From NCBI GenBank assembly GCA_964389025.1, contig CAYMCQ010000035.1, positions 1 to 39,795 on the forward strand: a stretch of DNA of 39,795 bases, read 5' to 3'. Numbering within the stretch: the first letter of the stretch is position 1; each line of letters opens with the position of its first letter. A program made the translations under genes and the position numbers. The notes under the pieces are model-generated. The model saw only the letters and a list, made by a program, of their open reading frames with translations. It ran no database searches and was not told the DNA's origin. This stretch comes from CAYMCQ01 sp964389025 (GTDB taxonomy: Bacteria > Verrucomicrobiota > Verrucomicrobiia > Limisphaerales > CAYMCQ01). Positions 1-8,117 of this stretch are shown here, one piece after another.

Positions 1-5
1 CCTAG

Positions 6-48
6 AACTATTGACACTTCCCTGACCAACAACTAATGACACTTGCCC
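6..48. repeat. Two direct repeats, possible insertion-sequence end remnant
   Basis: Two near-identical words, AACTATTGACACTTCCC at 6-22 and AACTAATGACACTTGCCC at 31-48, repeat with a 25-base period at the left edge. Short TGACACTT-type direct repeats are typical of the ends of IS21-like elements, so this may be the end of an element lying outside the window. No transposase is visible, and the family assignment is a guess. Confidence 0.3.
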
Positions 49-207
49 GATGAACACAGATAAACGCGGATGGAATCGGAGCGCGGGCTTTAGCCCGCTT
101 CAATATTCGATTGCACGTTGCGTTCGGACGTTGAAGCGGCCTGAAGGCCGCGCGCTGTCGCGGTTGAATCTTTACCCGTGTTCATCCGTGTCCATCCGTG
201 GTTAAAA
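48..207. repeat. Nested palindromic intergenic repeat upstream of the aminotransferase gene
   Basis: Two perfect or near-perfect palindromes, GCGGGCTTTAGCCCGC (83-98) and GCGGCCTGAAGGCCGC (136-151), are arranged head to head and flanked by TTCAA/TTGAA and by GCGC ends, so the whole 80-156 block can fold. This block sits inside an outer imperfect inverted repeat of the GATGAACACAGAT type (49-75 against about 175-203). The outer arm ends only a few bases before the ATG at 212. The stretch holds no gene. A related palindrome recurs at 27537-27625. Confidence 0.75.
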
Positions 208-211
208 ATTC

Positions 212-1300
212 ATGGAAAAAATTCCGCTCTCAAAATGTTTCGTGAACCCTGAAGTCGAGGAAGCCGCGTTGCGCGCGCTGCGCTCCGGCCAATATATCCT
301 CGCCAAGGAATGTCAGGCGTTCGAAGCCGAACTCGCCGCGCACACCGGCACCAAGCAGTGCGTCCTCGGCTCATCGTGGACGATGATCGTTTACATGATG
401 CATCTCGCGCAAGGCATCAAGCCCGGTGATGAGATCATCGTGCCGTCACACACCGCGTTCCCGACGATGGAGCCGCTCATTCATTGCGGCGCGACGCCAG
501 TGTTCGCAGACATTGACGACACGTTTTGCATGGACGTGGAGCATCTCGAATCGCTCATCACGCCGCGCACCGTCGGCATCATTCCCGTCCATCTCTACGG
601 CCATCCGGCGAATCTCGACCGCGTTTTTCAAATCGCCGCGAAGCACAAACTTTGGGTGCTCGAAGACTGCGCGCAGGCGCACGGCGCGAGTTACAACAGC
701 AAGCGCGTCGGCTCGATGGGCATTGCCGGCGCTTACTCATTTTTTCCGTCGAAAAATCTGACCGTGCTCGGCGACGGCGGTTGTCTCTGCACGAACGACG
801 CCGCGCTCGCCGACAAAGTCCGGATGCTCCGCAATCACGGCCGCAAGGACAAATACCTCCATGAGTTCACCGGCTTCAACGTGCGCTTCAATGAAATCCA
901 AGGCGCGATTGGTCGCGTAATGTTGAAACATCTCGACGGCTTCAACGACCGACGCCGCGAAATCGCCGCGCGCTACAATGAGCGATTAAAGAGCATCGTT
1001 CAAACTCCACAGGAACGCCCATGGGCAAAAGCCGTTTACCACATGTTCGTCATCCGCGCCGAGCGCCGCGACGACCTGCAAAAGTTTTTGAAGGAGCAGA
1101 ATATTGAAACTGGAATTCATTATCCTGTTCCGAACCACCTCCAACCCGCCATCACGAGCAAGTTCAAAAAAATTCCACGCCTGCCAAAGACCGAACGAGC
1201 CGTGGCAGAGATTTTGTCGTTGCCAATTCATGGAGAGATGGATATTGAGGCGGCGGACAAAGTTTGCGATGTGATTGCGGAGTTTTACGGAAAAAAGTGA
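212..1300 (+). CDS. DegT/DnrJ/EryC1/StrS family PLP-dependent aminotransferase
   Basis: The 362-residue protein belongs to the sugar aminotransferase family that transfers an amino group to a nucleotide-linked keto sugar, using PLP in the cytoplasm. The PLP lysine is K181 in SFFPSKNLTVLGDGG, and the cofactor-binding aspartate is D152 in LEDCAQAHGA. The C-terminal FNVRFNEIQGAIGRVML stretch is the usual family block. Length is normal. One oddity is residues 53-60 (GSSWTMIV), where the family usually has a small-residue S/N-GT turn that contacts the PLP phosphate. The stop codon overlaps the start of the next gene (a glycosyltransferase) by one base, so the two are probably co-translated. The combination recalls ArnB/ArnC-type modification of lipid or polysaccharide, but the substrate cannot be read from the sequence. 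Confidence 0.9.
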   Translation: MEKIPLSKCFVNPEVEEAALRALRSGQYILAKECQAFEAELAAHTGTKQCVLGSSWTMIVYMMHLAQGIKPGDEIIVPSHTAFPTMEPLIHCGATPVFADIDDTFCMDVEHLESLITPRTVGIIPVHLYGHPANLDRVFQIAAKHKLWVLEDCAQAHGASYNSKRVGSMGIAGAYSFFPSKNLTVLGDGGCLCTNDAALADKVRMLRNHGRKDKYLHEFTGFNVRFNEIQGAIGRVMLKHLDGFNDRRREIAARYNERLKSIVQTPQERPWAKAVYHMFVIRAERRDDLQKFLKEQNIETGIHYPVPNHLQPAITSKFKKIPRLPKTERAVAEILSLPIHGEMDIEAADKVCDVIAEFYGKK

Positions 1301-2031
1301 TGGCTGCGACGCCTGAAATCAGTCTCGTCATCCCCTGTTACAACGAGGAAGGCAACGTGCGCGAACTCATCAATGCCATTCGCACCGCAGTTGACCCGCT
1401 GAAAATTTCCTACGAGGTCGTCATCACGGATGATTGCAGCAAGGACAAGTCGTGGGAAATTCTGAAAGAACTGGCGGCAAGCGATCCACGCATCCGCGTC
1501 CAGCGATTCAAATTCAACTGCGGCGAATCAGCCGCAAGTTTCGCAGGAATGAAGTCTTCCCGCGGCAAATATCTCTTCACGCTCGATGCGGATTTGCAGA
1601 ACGACCCGAAGGATTTACCGAAATTTTTGGAAGCGCTGAAAAATTATGACTGTGTCTGCGGCACGCGCGTAAAAGTTCGCGGCGAAGGAGACAATTTCAT
1701 CCGCGTCGCGTCGTCGCGCATCGCCAACTGGGTGCGCAACAAACTTTCCGGTGAACAAATCTCTGACGCGGGCTGCACATATCGCGCCTTCAAACGCGAG
1801 TGCATTGAGAACCTGAAATTCTTCAAAGGCATGCATCGCTTCCTGCCGACGCTGTTCAAGATCGAAGGCCACACCGTCACAGAGATCGAAGTGACCAACA
1901 ATCCGCGCTTCGCCGGCCAGAGTCATTACGGCGTTTGGAACCGCTTGTTCGCGTCGTTCTACGATCTGCTTGCCGTCCGTTGGATGAAGAAGCGGATGTT
2001 CAAATATGAAATCAAGGAGCGCATTAATTAA
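1300..2031 (+). CDS. Family 2 glycosyltransferase (DPM1/ArnC-like)
   Basis: The 243-residue GT-A glycosyltransferase opens with ISLVIPCYNEEGNV. It has DD at 44-45 in VITDDCSKDK and the metal/nucleotide-binding DAD at 96-98 in FTLDADLQNDP. This resembles polyprenyl-phosphate sugar transferases such as dolichyl-phosphate mannose synthase or ArnC. Unlike ArnC it has no C-terminal pair of membrane helices and ends shortly after FYDLLAVRWMKKRM. The start at 1300 was chosen because its ATG overlaps the TGA of the aminotransferase (TGATG) and leads directly into the conserved beta strand; an in-frame start at 1264 would add 12 residues from the previous gene. It converges with the efflux pump gene, and the two ends overlap by four bases. 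Confidence 0.88.
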   Translation: MAATPEISLVIPCYNEEGNVRELINAIRTAVDPLKISYEVVITDDCSKDKSWEILKELAASDPRIRVQRFKFNCGESAASFAGMKSSRGKYLFTLDADLQNDPKDLPKFLEALKNYDCVCGTRVKVRGEGDNFIRVASSRIANWVRNKLSGEQISDAGCTYRAFKRECIENLKFFKGMHRFLPTLFKIEGHTVTEIEVTNNPRFAGQSHYGVWNRLFASFYDLLAVRWMKKRMFKYEIKERIN

Positions 2032-5000
2032 CTACATTGTTTGGACTTTGAACTTTCAGAGAAGACGACTTGCGTGAGACGGAACCAAAACAGCCAAGGC
2101 AAGAGCAGGATAAAGATCAAGCCGCCATGTCGGTTCCGATCTTCAGTCAATTTGACGACTGCATCGCCAAATACGGTATACACCATCGGCACCACGAAAA
2201 GAGTGAGAAATGTGCTGGAGAGCATTCCACCGACAACGGCCACGCCCATCGGACGCCGGCTTTCTGAACCCGCACCGAAGCCAATCGCAATCGGCAAAAT
2301 GCCTGCGATGGTCGAGAACGCCGTCATTAAAATCGGTCGCAACCGGACTGTGCCGGCGGCGATCATGGCATCGTGAGCGCTCGCGCCTTTTGCCTGCTGC
2401 TGATTTGCAAACTCGACAAGCAGAATTGAATTTTTCGTCACCAAACCGACGAGAAGCACGAGGCCAATCTGGCTGAACAAGTTGATGTTCATCGCGGGAA
2501 TCGGAAAGAAATGCAGCAGCCAGAGCAAGCCGAGCGCGCCCACGCCCGCAAGCGGCACGGCGAGCATCACCGTGAGTGGATGAAGGAGGCTCTCGAATTG
2601 AGCGGCCAGCACCATGTAAACGATGATCAGCGCCAGAATCAGCACGAACCAGATTTCGCCGCCGGCTTCCTTCAGGTCGCGCGACTCGCCCTGCCAGTCG
2701 TAAAGAAATCCCGGAGGCAAATTCGTGCTCAACAGTTGTTCGACGCGATCCATCGCCGTGCCCATCGGCACGCCGACGGGCGTCGCTGAAATCGTCGCGC
2801 TGCGAAGACGGTTGTAGTGCTCGATAGCGTTCGGCGCGGCGGAACTTTCGCGCGTGATGAGCGCGCTGAGTTGAATCAAATTTCCCGTCGCGCCCGGCAC
2901 GTAAAGCCGGTCGAGGTCTTCAGGCGTGAGACGCGACTCGCGCGCGAGCTGCGCGATGACTTTGTATTCCTTGCCCGCGAGTTTGATGGTGCTGAGGTCG
3001 AGTCCGCCGAAAAGAATCTGCATCGTGCGGGAAATGTCCTGGATCGAAACGCCGAGGGCCGCGGCGCGATTGCGGTCAATCGTCAGGCGCAATTCCGGCT
3101 TGGTGACTTGAAACGACGACTGGACGTTCTGCAGAAAGCCGGCTTGCCGGAGGCGGTTTTGCAAATCAGTGACGTAGGTGTTGAGATGATCCAGATCAGG
3201 CGCTTGAATGACGATCTGAAATGGGGAACTGAATGAGCGGCCAACCGCTTTTGGGATTTGCGGAATCGTGATAGCGCCTTCGATGCCGTTGAAAAATTTC
3301 GCCCGCAAACCGCCCGGGCCATTGACGATTTCCTGCACGCTGCGTTTGCGTTCGTCCTTGAGCTTCACAAAAATAATGCCGCTGTTCGCCTGGCCCGGGC
3401 CTCCCTGTCCGAAGGCGACCACCGATCCGAATGCGTCCACTTCAGGAGTTTGTTTTAGAATATCTTCAGCTTGGCTGACCATGCGGCTGGTGTATTCGCT
3501 CGTCGAACCTTCCGGCGCGACAACGAACGTAAGCAGCCGGCCCTTGTCTTCTTCCGGCAAAAATTCTTTTTCCAACGCGCGAAACAATCCGAGCATTGCC
3601 GCAAAACTCGCGACTGCGACGGTCAAAACAACAAGCCGGTGCGCCAGGGACCACTCGAGCATCCGGCGGTAAGTGCGGTTGAACCAATTCAAAATTCGCT
3701 CGAACGCGCGCAGGACAAAATTATCGTGGCGATGCTCGTGCGGTTTCAAAATTCTAGCCGACATCGTGGGCGTCAGCGTCAGCGCGACGAATGCTGAAAC
3801 AACCACCGAACCGGCCACAGCCACGGCGAATTCAACGAACAAACGTCCAGTCGTGCTCGTTTGAAACGCAAGCGGCAAAAACACCGCGACGAGCGAGATG
3901 GTGATTGCGATGATGGCAAAGGCGATTTCATCCATCGCCTTGAACGCCGCTTCCATCGGTTTCATGCCTTCCTCGATGTGCCGGAAGATGTTTTCCAGCA
4001 CCACGATGGCGTCATCCACGACCACGCCGATGGCCAGCACCAGCGCGAGCATCGTGAGGATGTTGATCGAGTAGCCGAAAATTTTCAGGATCATGAACGT
4101 GGCGACGAGCGAAACTGGAATCGCGATGGCCGGAATGATCGTCGAGCGCAAGTCGCGAAGGAAAAGATAAATCACGAGCACGACGAGCGAGAACGCGATG
4201 GCCAGCGTCGTCCAAACTTCGTGAACGGCGCGCTCGACGTAAACCGATTCATCATAGGTGCGAACCATTTCGACGCCGGCCGGCAATGTCGGTTTGATGT
4301 CCTCGACAATTTTCGCGATCGCGCTTGCGACATCAATCGTGTTGGCCTTCGATTGCTTGACGACGCCGATGAAAACGCATGGCTTGCCGTTCATGCGCGC
4401 AACGGTGCGCACGTCTTCTACGCCCTCCTTCGCCTCGCCGATGTCGCGCAAACGGACGATGTTCACGCCGTCGTTTTTGATGACGAGGTCGTTGAACTCG
4501 CCGGCGCTCTTCATTTCGCCGCGGGTTTGAATCGTCATTTCGCGGTCCCAGTTTTCAACACGGCCGCTGGGCAGTTCGACGTTTTGCTTTTGCAGCGCGC
4601 GCTCGACATCGAGGACGGTGATTTTGCGCGCGGCCATTTTTGCAGCGTCAAGCCACAGACGAATGGCAAAACGTTTTTCACCGCCGATGCGGACGGACGC
4701 GACGCCTCGGACGGTTTCAAGACGATTTTTAATTTGCCGCTCGGCAAGCGTTGTCAGTTCCGGCGGCGTGTAGCGGTCACTGTTCATTCCGATCCAAAGA
4801 ATCGGGTTCGCGTCGGCATCCTGCTTGGCGATGATCGGCTCCTTGATGTCGTCGGGAAGCTGCCCGCGCACCCGTGAGACGCGGTCGCGCACGTCGGCGG
4901 CGGCCACGTCAATGTCGCGCGACAAATCGAATTCAATCGTGATCGTGCTGATCTGCTCGCGGCTTTGGCTGGTGATCGTCTTGATGCCCTCGATGTTGTT

Positions 5001-5213
5001 GCAGGCTTCTTCGAGCCGCTCGGTGACTTCGGTCTCGACGACCGATGCGTTTGCGCCGGGATAAACCGTGGAAACAGAGACAATCGGCGGGTCAATGTCA
5101 GGCAATTCGCGCACCGGCAGGCGCATCAGTCCAATCACGCCGAACAAAACGAGCGCGAAGCTCATCATGCTCGCGAGGACGGGGCGTTTGATGCTGATGC
5201 GGGGGAGAAACAT
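2028..5213 (-). CDS. RND-family efflux pump, inner-membrane subunit (HAE-1/AcrB-like)
   Basis: A 1061-residue proton-driven antiporter of the resistance-nodulation-division superfamily, which expels drugs or other hydrophobic compounds through a tripartite complex. The N-terminal helix (ISIKRPVLASMMSFALVLFG) is followed by a large periplasmic porter domain, then transmembrane helices including IGVVVDDAIVVLENIFRH, whose paired aspartates correspond to the proton-relay DD of AcrB helix 4. A second porter domain and second helix bundle follow (LVGLVTKNSILLVEFANQQ). Length matches the family. The ATG at 5213 is preferred to a TTG two codons upstream. The partner adaptor gene lies upstream on the same strand, but a four-helix-bundle gene separates them. 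No outer-membrane TolC-type gene is in the window. Substrate is unknown. Confidence 0.93.
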   Translation of the reverse strand: MFLPRISIKRPVLASMMSFALVLFGVIGLMRLPVRELPDIDPPIVSVSTVYPGANASVVETEVTERLEEACNNIEGIKTITSQSREQISTITIEFDLSRDIDVAAADVRDRVSRVRGQLPDDIKEPIIAKQDADANPILWIGMNSDRYTPPELTTLAERQIKNRLETVRGVASVRIGGEKRFAIRLWLDAAKMAARKITVLDVERALQKQNVELPSGRVENWDREMTIQTRGEMKSAGEFNDLVIKNDGVNIVRLRDIGEAKEGVEDVRTVARMNGKPCVFIGVVKQSKANTIDVASAIAKIVEDIKPTLPAGVEMVRTYDESVYVERAVHEVWTTLAIAFSLVVLVIYLFLRDLRSTIIPAIAIPVSLVATFMILKIFGYSINILTMLALVLAIGVVVDDAIVVLENIFRHIEEGMKPMEAAFKAMDEIAFAIIAITISLVAVFLPLAFQTSTTGRLFVEFAVAVAGSVVVSAFVALTLTPTMSARILKPHEHRHDNFVLRAFERILNWFNRTYRRMLEWSLAHRLVVLTVAVASFAAMLGLFRALEKEFLPEEDKGRLLTFVVAPEGSTSEYTSRMVSQAEDILKQTPEVDAFGSVVAFGQGGPGQANSGIIFVKLKDERKRSVQEIVNGPGGLRAKFFNGIEGAITIPQIPKAVGRSFSSPFQIVIQAPDLDHLNTYVTDLQNRLRQAGFLQNVQSSFQVTKPELRLTIDRNRAAALGVSIQDISRTMQILFGGLDLSTIKLAGKEYKVIAQLARESRLTPEDLDRLYVPGATGNLIQLSALITRESSAAPNAIEHYNRLRSATISATPVGVPMGTAMDRVEQLLSTNLPPGFLYDWQGESRDLKEAGGEIWFVLILALIIVYMVLAAQFESLLHPLTVMLAVPLAGVGALGLLWLLHFFPIPAMNINLFSQIGLVLLVGLVTKNSILLVEFANQQQAKGASAHDAMIAAGTVRLRPILMTAFSTIAGILPIAIGFGAGSESRRPMGVAVVGGMLSSTFLTLFVVPMVYTVFGDAVVKLTEDRNRHGGLIFILLLPWLFWFRLTQVVFSESSKSKQCS

Positions 5214-5225
5214 GGGCAAAGGGGT

Positions 5226-5705
5226 TCTTAATCTTAATCCTAATCTTACTCTTAATCTCCTTGTTGAACCCGATACGGCGTTGCCTCTTCATACAACCGA
5301 TCCGGCGAATTGCTCTTGATCAATCCCACCAACATCGAGACCACCTGATGCAGCATTTCTTTCCCTTCAACGATTTCTTCTGCCGCGAGTTTTCGTTTTG
5401 CAACCAGCACGTCTAAACAGCCCGCGCATTCCAATGCAGACCCGCGAGCGTTGTCGAAAAACCGGCAGCGATCGGGCGAAGTGAATTTGCCGTTGCCCTC
5501 GGCGATGTTCAGCGGAATTGAAGTCGAGGCGCGGTCGAGTTGATCCCACACAGAAAGGCCTTTTGGAATTTTATCAAGAATGGTTTCAGCCAACGAAACA
5601 AATTTCAGTGACGCCTGATATGTGTTCAACTTTTCGTGATCGAAGTAGGTTTTCATGGTGAGAGTAAGATTAAGATTAGGATTATGATTAGGATTATGAT
5701 TAAGA
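5226..5705. mobile_element. Four-helix-bundle gene cassette bounded by inverted GATTAA-type hexamer repeats
   Basis: On the left (5226-5258) the plus strand reads as degenerate CTTAAT hexamers. On the right (5661-5705) it reads as degenerate GATTAA/GATTAG/GATTAT hexamers. The arms are inverted copies of each other, about 480 bases end to end, and enclose exactly one gene of the 23S-IVP four-helix family. The stop codons of both the enclosed gene (5252-5254) and the upstream efflux adaptor gene (5700-5702) are TAA triplets inside the arms. The inverted arms, single cargo gene and position within an otherwise contiguous efflux operon suggest an inserted element. The mechanism is unknown and no transposase is present. 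Confidence 0.55.
5252..5656 (-). CDS. Four-helix bundle protein (23S rRNA intervening-sequence protein family)
   Basis: The 134-residue protein has the signature of the S23/IVP family: WDQLDRASTSIPLNIAEG near residues 36-53, then RFFDNARGSALECAGCLDVL, then a long C-terminal helix. Family members form a small antiparallel four-helix bundle that assembles as a pentamer. They were first found in intervening sequences of 23S rRNA genes and are related to Avd of diversity-generating retroelements. Their biochemical role is not established, though nucleic-acid binding is suspected. The ATG at 5656 is the only good start. The gene is in the same orientation as the efflux operon and sits between the adaptor and pump genes, so it should be co-transcribed, but nothing links it to efflux. 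Hexamer repeats flank it. Confidence 0.9.
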   Translation of the reverse strand: MKTYFDHEKLNTYQASLKFVSLAETILDKIPKGLSVWDQLDRASTSIPLNIAEGNGKFTSPDRCRFFDNARGSALECAGCLDVLVAKRKLAAEEIVEGKEMLHQVVSMLVGLIKSNSPDRLYEEATPYRVQQGD

Positions 5706-6779
5706 GCCTGATTTCAAATACGGCGTGGCTCCTTCGGCTGGCGCAAATTTCACCTTCGTTCCCGGCCCGATTTTTTGAGTGCCTTCGACGACAACTTTTT
5801 CGCCGCCTTGCAAGCCCTCGAGAATTTCCACCTGCTTCGACATTCGCACGCCGAATTTCACAGGCTTCATTTGCGCGACGCTGTTGCTGTCCACGATGAA
5901 AATCATTCCGCGATCGTTGTCCATCATCCGCACAACGGCAGTTTCGGGGATCACCACGGAATTTTCGCGCCGCTGCAAAATCAAGTCGAGGCTCGCCAAC
6001 ATGCCGGGCTTCAGTTGCGCGTCCGGGTTCGGGATTTTCGCTTTCACCAAAATCGTGCGGCTCGTCACATCAACCTGCGGCGAGATGAAATAAAGTTCGC
6101 CCCTGAATTTTTTTCCGGGAATGGCCGCGACGCCCAGTTCAATCGCCTGGCCAGGCCTCAATTGCGCGATGTAACGCTCCGGCACGTTGATTTCGACCTT
6201 GACCGGATCGAGATCGGTAAGCCACGTGAGCGTCGTGTTTTTCCCGATGACCTGGCCGTGGCTGACGTTGTGGGCGCCGACGATTCCGGCGAATGGAGCA
6301 TAAACCCGCGCGTCTTTGAGTTCGCGTTTGCGGCGGTCGAGCGTGGCCTGGTTCACATCGAACGTCGCCGCGAGTTGTTCATATTCCTGCTGGGAAATGA
6401 GTTTGTCTTTGAAAAGCTGCCTGGCGCGTTCGAGATTCGCCCGGCTCAATTTGAAATTGCTTTCCGCCTCGGCGAGCGCGGCAGCGAGTTTGGTTTCATC
6501 GAGCCGAAGCAACTCCTGTCCCTTATTCACGTGCTGGCCTTCGTTGGACAAAATTTCCTGAACCGTTCCATCAATCTCCGTTTTCACTTCAATCACCTCG
6601 TTGGCTGCGATGCTGCCGACGAGTGAAAGCGATTCGATGACCGGCTGCCGCTTGGCTTCAACTGCGACGACTTGAATCACGAAACCGCCGCCAGCGCCGC
6701 CCTGAGCTTGCTTCTGTTTGCAGCCTGCCAACAGCAGCACCGCCGTCAGCGCAAATTCCAAGGTCAAAAATTTCAGCAT
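5700..6779 (-). CDS. RND efflux periplasmic adaptor (membrane fusion protein), lipoprotein
   Basis: The 359-residue adaptor links an inner-membrane RND pump to an outer-membrane channel. The N-terminus is a lipoprotein signal with lipobox LLAGC, giving a lipidated Cys20. A split biotinyl-lipoyl-like domain follows (EIDGTVQEILSNEGQHVNKG), then an alpha-helical hairpin (about residues 95-165, rich in A/E/K/R), the second lipoyl half (VYAPFAGIVGAHNVSHGQVI) and beta-barrel and membrane-proximal domains. Length is normal. It is the first gene of the minus-strand operon, and the pump gene lies downstream beyond the four-helix cassette. The last residues, YLKSGS, and the stop codon run into the hexamer repeat arm, so the original C-terminus may have been altered by its arrival. 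Confidence 0.93.
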   Translation of the reverse strand: MLKFLTLEFALTAVLLLAGCKQKQAQGGAGGGFVIQVVAVEAKRQPVIESLSLVGSIAANEVIEVKTEIDGTVQEILSNEGQHVNKGQELLRLDETKLAAALAEAESNFKLSRANLERARQLFKDKLISQQEYEQLAATFDVNQATLDRRKRELKDARVYAPFAGIVGAHNVSHGQVIGKNTTLTWLTDLDPVKVEINVPERYIAQLRPGQAIELGVAAIPGKKFRGELYFISPQVDVTSRTILVKAKIPNPDAQLKPGMLASLDLILQRRENSVVIPETAVVRMMDNDRGMIFIVDSNSVAQMKPVKFGVRMSKQVEILEGLQGGEKVVVEGTQKIGPGTKVKFAPAEGATPYLKSGS

Positions 6780-6926
6780 GGCCGGAAGCTAAAACCACCG
6801 GCCACTCCGCGCAAGCAACAACGGAGCGTGTGGATTGATGGTTGAATATCCTCCGGCGATTCTTTAGTTTGACCGCGACTCATCGGCGGTCGAAAACGTG
6901 CAAAACACGAAAATCATTTCAAAATC
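6780..6926. promoter_or_regulatory. Divergent intergenic region between efflux operon and liv operon
   Basis: This 147-base gap separates the start codons of two divergently transcribed operons, so promoters for both must lie here or in the gene ends. I see no convincing -35/-10 pair, operator palindrome or riboswitch, so this is a positional inference only. Confidence 0.4.
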
Positions 6927-8087
6927 ATGAAAAGCTTTTGGCGCACTCAAATCGTTCTGGCGGGATTCGTTGTAGCCGCTTTTTTGTTCACCGGTTGCAA
7001 GCAAAGCGGTGGCGCGTCGGACTCCGCAGTCATCAAGATCGGCGAGTTCGCCTCGCTCACCGGCAGCGAAGCGGCGTTTGGCCGCTCCTCGCACAACGGC
7101 ACGCTGCTCGCCGTCGAAGACATCAACGCCGCAGGCGGTGTTCTCGGCAGGCAACTCGAACTCATCACCGAAGACAACCAGTCCAAAGAAGGCGAATCTG
7201 CGACGGCTGTGAAAAAACTCATCTCGCGCGACAAAGTCATCGCGATCCTCGGCGAAGTCGCGTCAGGCCGCTCGCTCGAAGCCGCCCAGATTTGCCAGCA
7301 ATATAAAGTTCCGCAGATTTCTCCTTCGTCCACTAACCCGAAAGTCACGCAGACCGGTGATTACATTTTCCGCGTCTGCTTCATTGACCCGTTTCAAGGA
7401 ACTGTGATGGCTAACTTCGCAAAGAAAACCCTCAACGCGAAAAAAGTCGCGCTGCTCACTGACGTCGGCACGCCATACAGCGTCGGCCTCGCGACTTTTT
7501 TCAAGGAGGAGTTCACGAAAAATGGCGGGGAAATCACCGCCGAACAAAAGTTCACGAAGGACGACAAGGATTTTCGCGCGCAACTCACCGCGGTGAAAAC
7601 CGGAAACCCGGACGCGATTTTCATTCCGGGTTATTACGGGCAGGTGACGTTGATCGCGCTGCAAGCGCGCGAGCTTGGTATCAAAGTCCCGCTCTTTGGC
7701 GGCGACGGATGGGAAGCGCCGGAATTGATTCAAGGACCGGGCGCAGCGGAAGCGTTGGAGGGCTGTTACTTCTCAACGCATTTTTCCCCAGACCAAAAGG
7801 ATTCCAAAGCGCAGGAATTTGTAGCGAAGTATGAGAAAAAATTTGGCGCCCGGCCCGATGCCATGGCCGCACTCGGCTACGACACAGTTCTCGCGCTGAC
7901 CGGGGCGATCAAAACCACCGGCTCGACGGACGGCGCGAAAATCCGCGACGCGCTTGCCGCGACCAAAGGCCTCGAGGGGATCACGGGCAAAATGGACATT
8001 GACGCCGACCGCAACGCGCGCAAACCCGCGGTCATCATCGAGATCAAAGGCGGAAAGTTTGTTTACAAGGAGTCTGTGAATCCCTGA
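6927..8087 (+). CDS. livK: Branched-chain amino acid ABC transporter, substrate-binding lipoprotein
   Basis: The 386-residue protein is a periplasmic binding protein of the Leu/Ile/Val (Peripla_BP_6) class. A hydrophobic signal ends in lipobox FLFTGC (Cys24), so it is probably membrane-anchored. The mature part starts IKIGEFASLTGSEAAFG and contains AVEDINAAGGVLGRQLEL and ALGYDTVLAL blocks typical of LivJ/LivK. It delivers the amino acid, or a related amide or small organic ligand, to the LivH/LivM permease. It is the first gene of a five-gene operon, and livH starts 30 bases downstream. Ligand specificity cannot be fixed from the sequence. Confidence 0.93.
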   Translation: MKSFWRTQIVLAGFVVAAFLFTGCKQSGGASDSAVIKIGEFASLTGSEAAFGRSSHNGTLLAVEDINAAGGVLGRQLELITEDNQSKEGESATAVKKLISRDKVIAILGEVASGRSLEAAQICQQYKVPQISPSSTNPKVTQTGDYIFRVCFIDPFQGTVMANFAKKTLNAKKVALLTDVGTPYSVGLATFFKEEFTKNGGEITAEQKFTKDDKDFRAQLTAVKTGNPDAIFIPGYYGQVTLIALQARELGIKVPLFGGDGWEAPELIQGPGAAEALEGCYFSTHFSPDQKDSKAQEFVAKYEKKFGARPDAMAALGYDTVLALTGAIKTTGSTDGAKIRDALAATKGLEGITGKMDIDADRNARKPAVIIEIKGGKFVYKESVNP

Positions 8088-8117
8088 TGCTGCGCCGTCA
8101 CTGAAATTGACGCCGTC

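Noticed and set aside
1264..1300. Longer start for the GT2 gene
   Set aside because: The added residues are a frame-shifted reading of the end of the aminotransferase gene; the overlapping ATG at 1300 is better.
3861..4877. 338-codon plus-strand open frame
   Set aside because: It lies wholly opposite the conserved RND pump gene and has the His/Asp/Arg-rich composition of an antisense shadow in GC-rich DNA.
5226..5262. CRISPR-like or telomere-like repeat array
   Set aside because: The hexamers are contiguous and degenerate with no spacers, and they occur as only two short inverted blocks; nothing resembling CRISPR repeats or cas genes is in the window.
5775..6626. 283-codon plus-strand open frame
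   Set aside because: It is antisense to the efflux adaptor and has shadow-like composition (many His, Phe, Arg).
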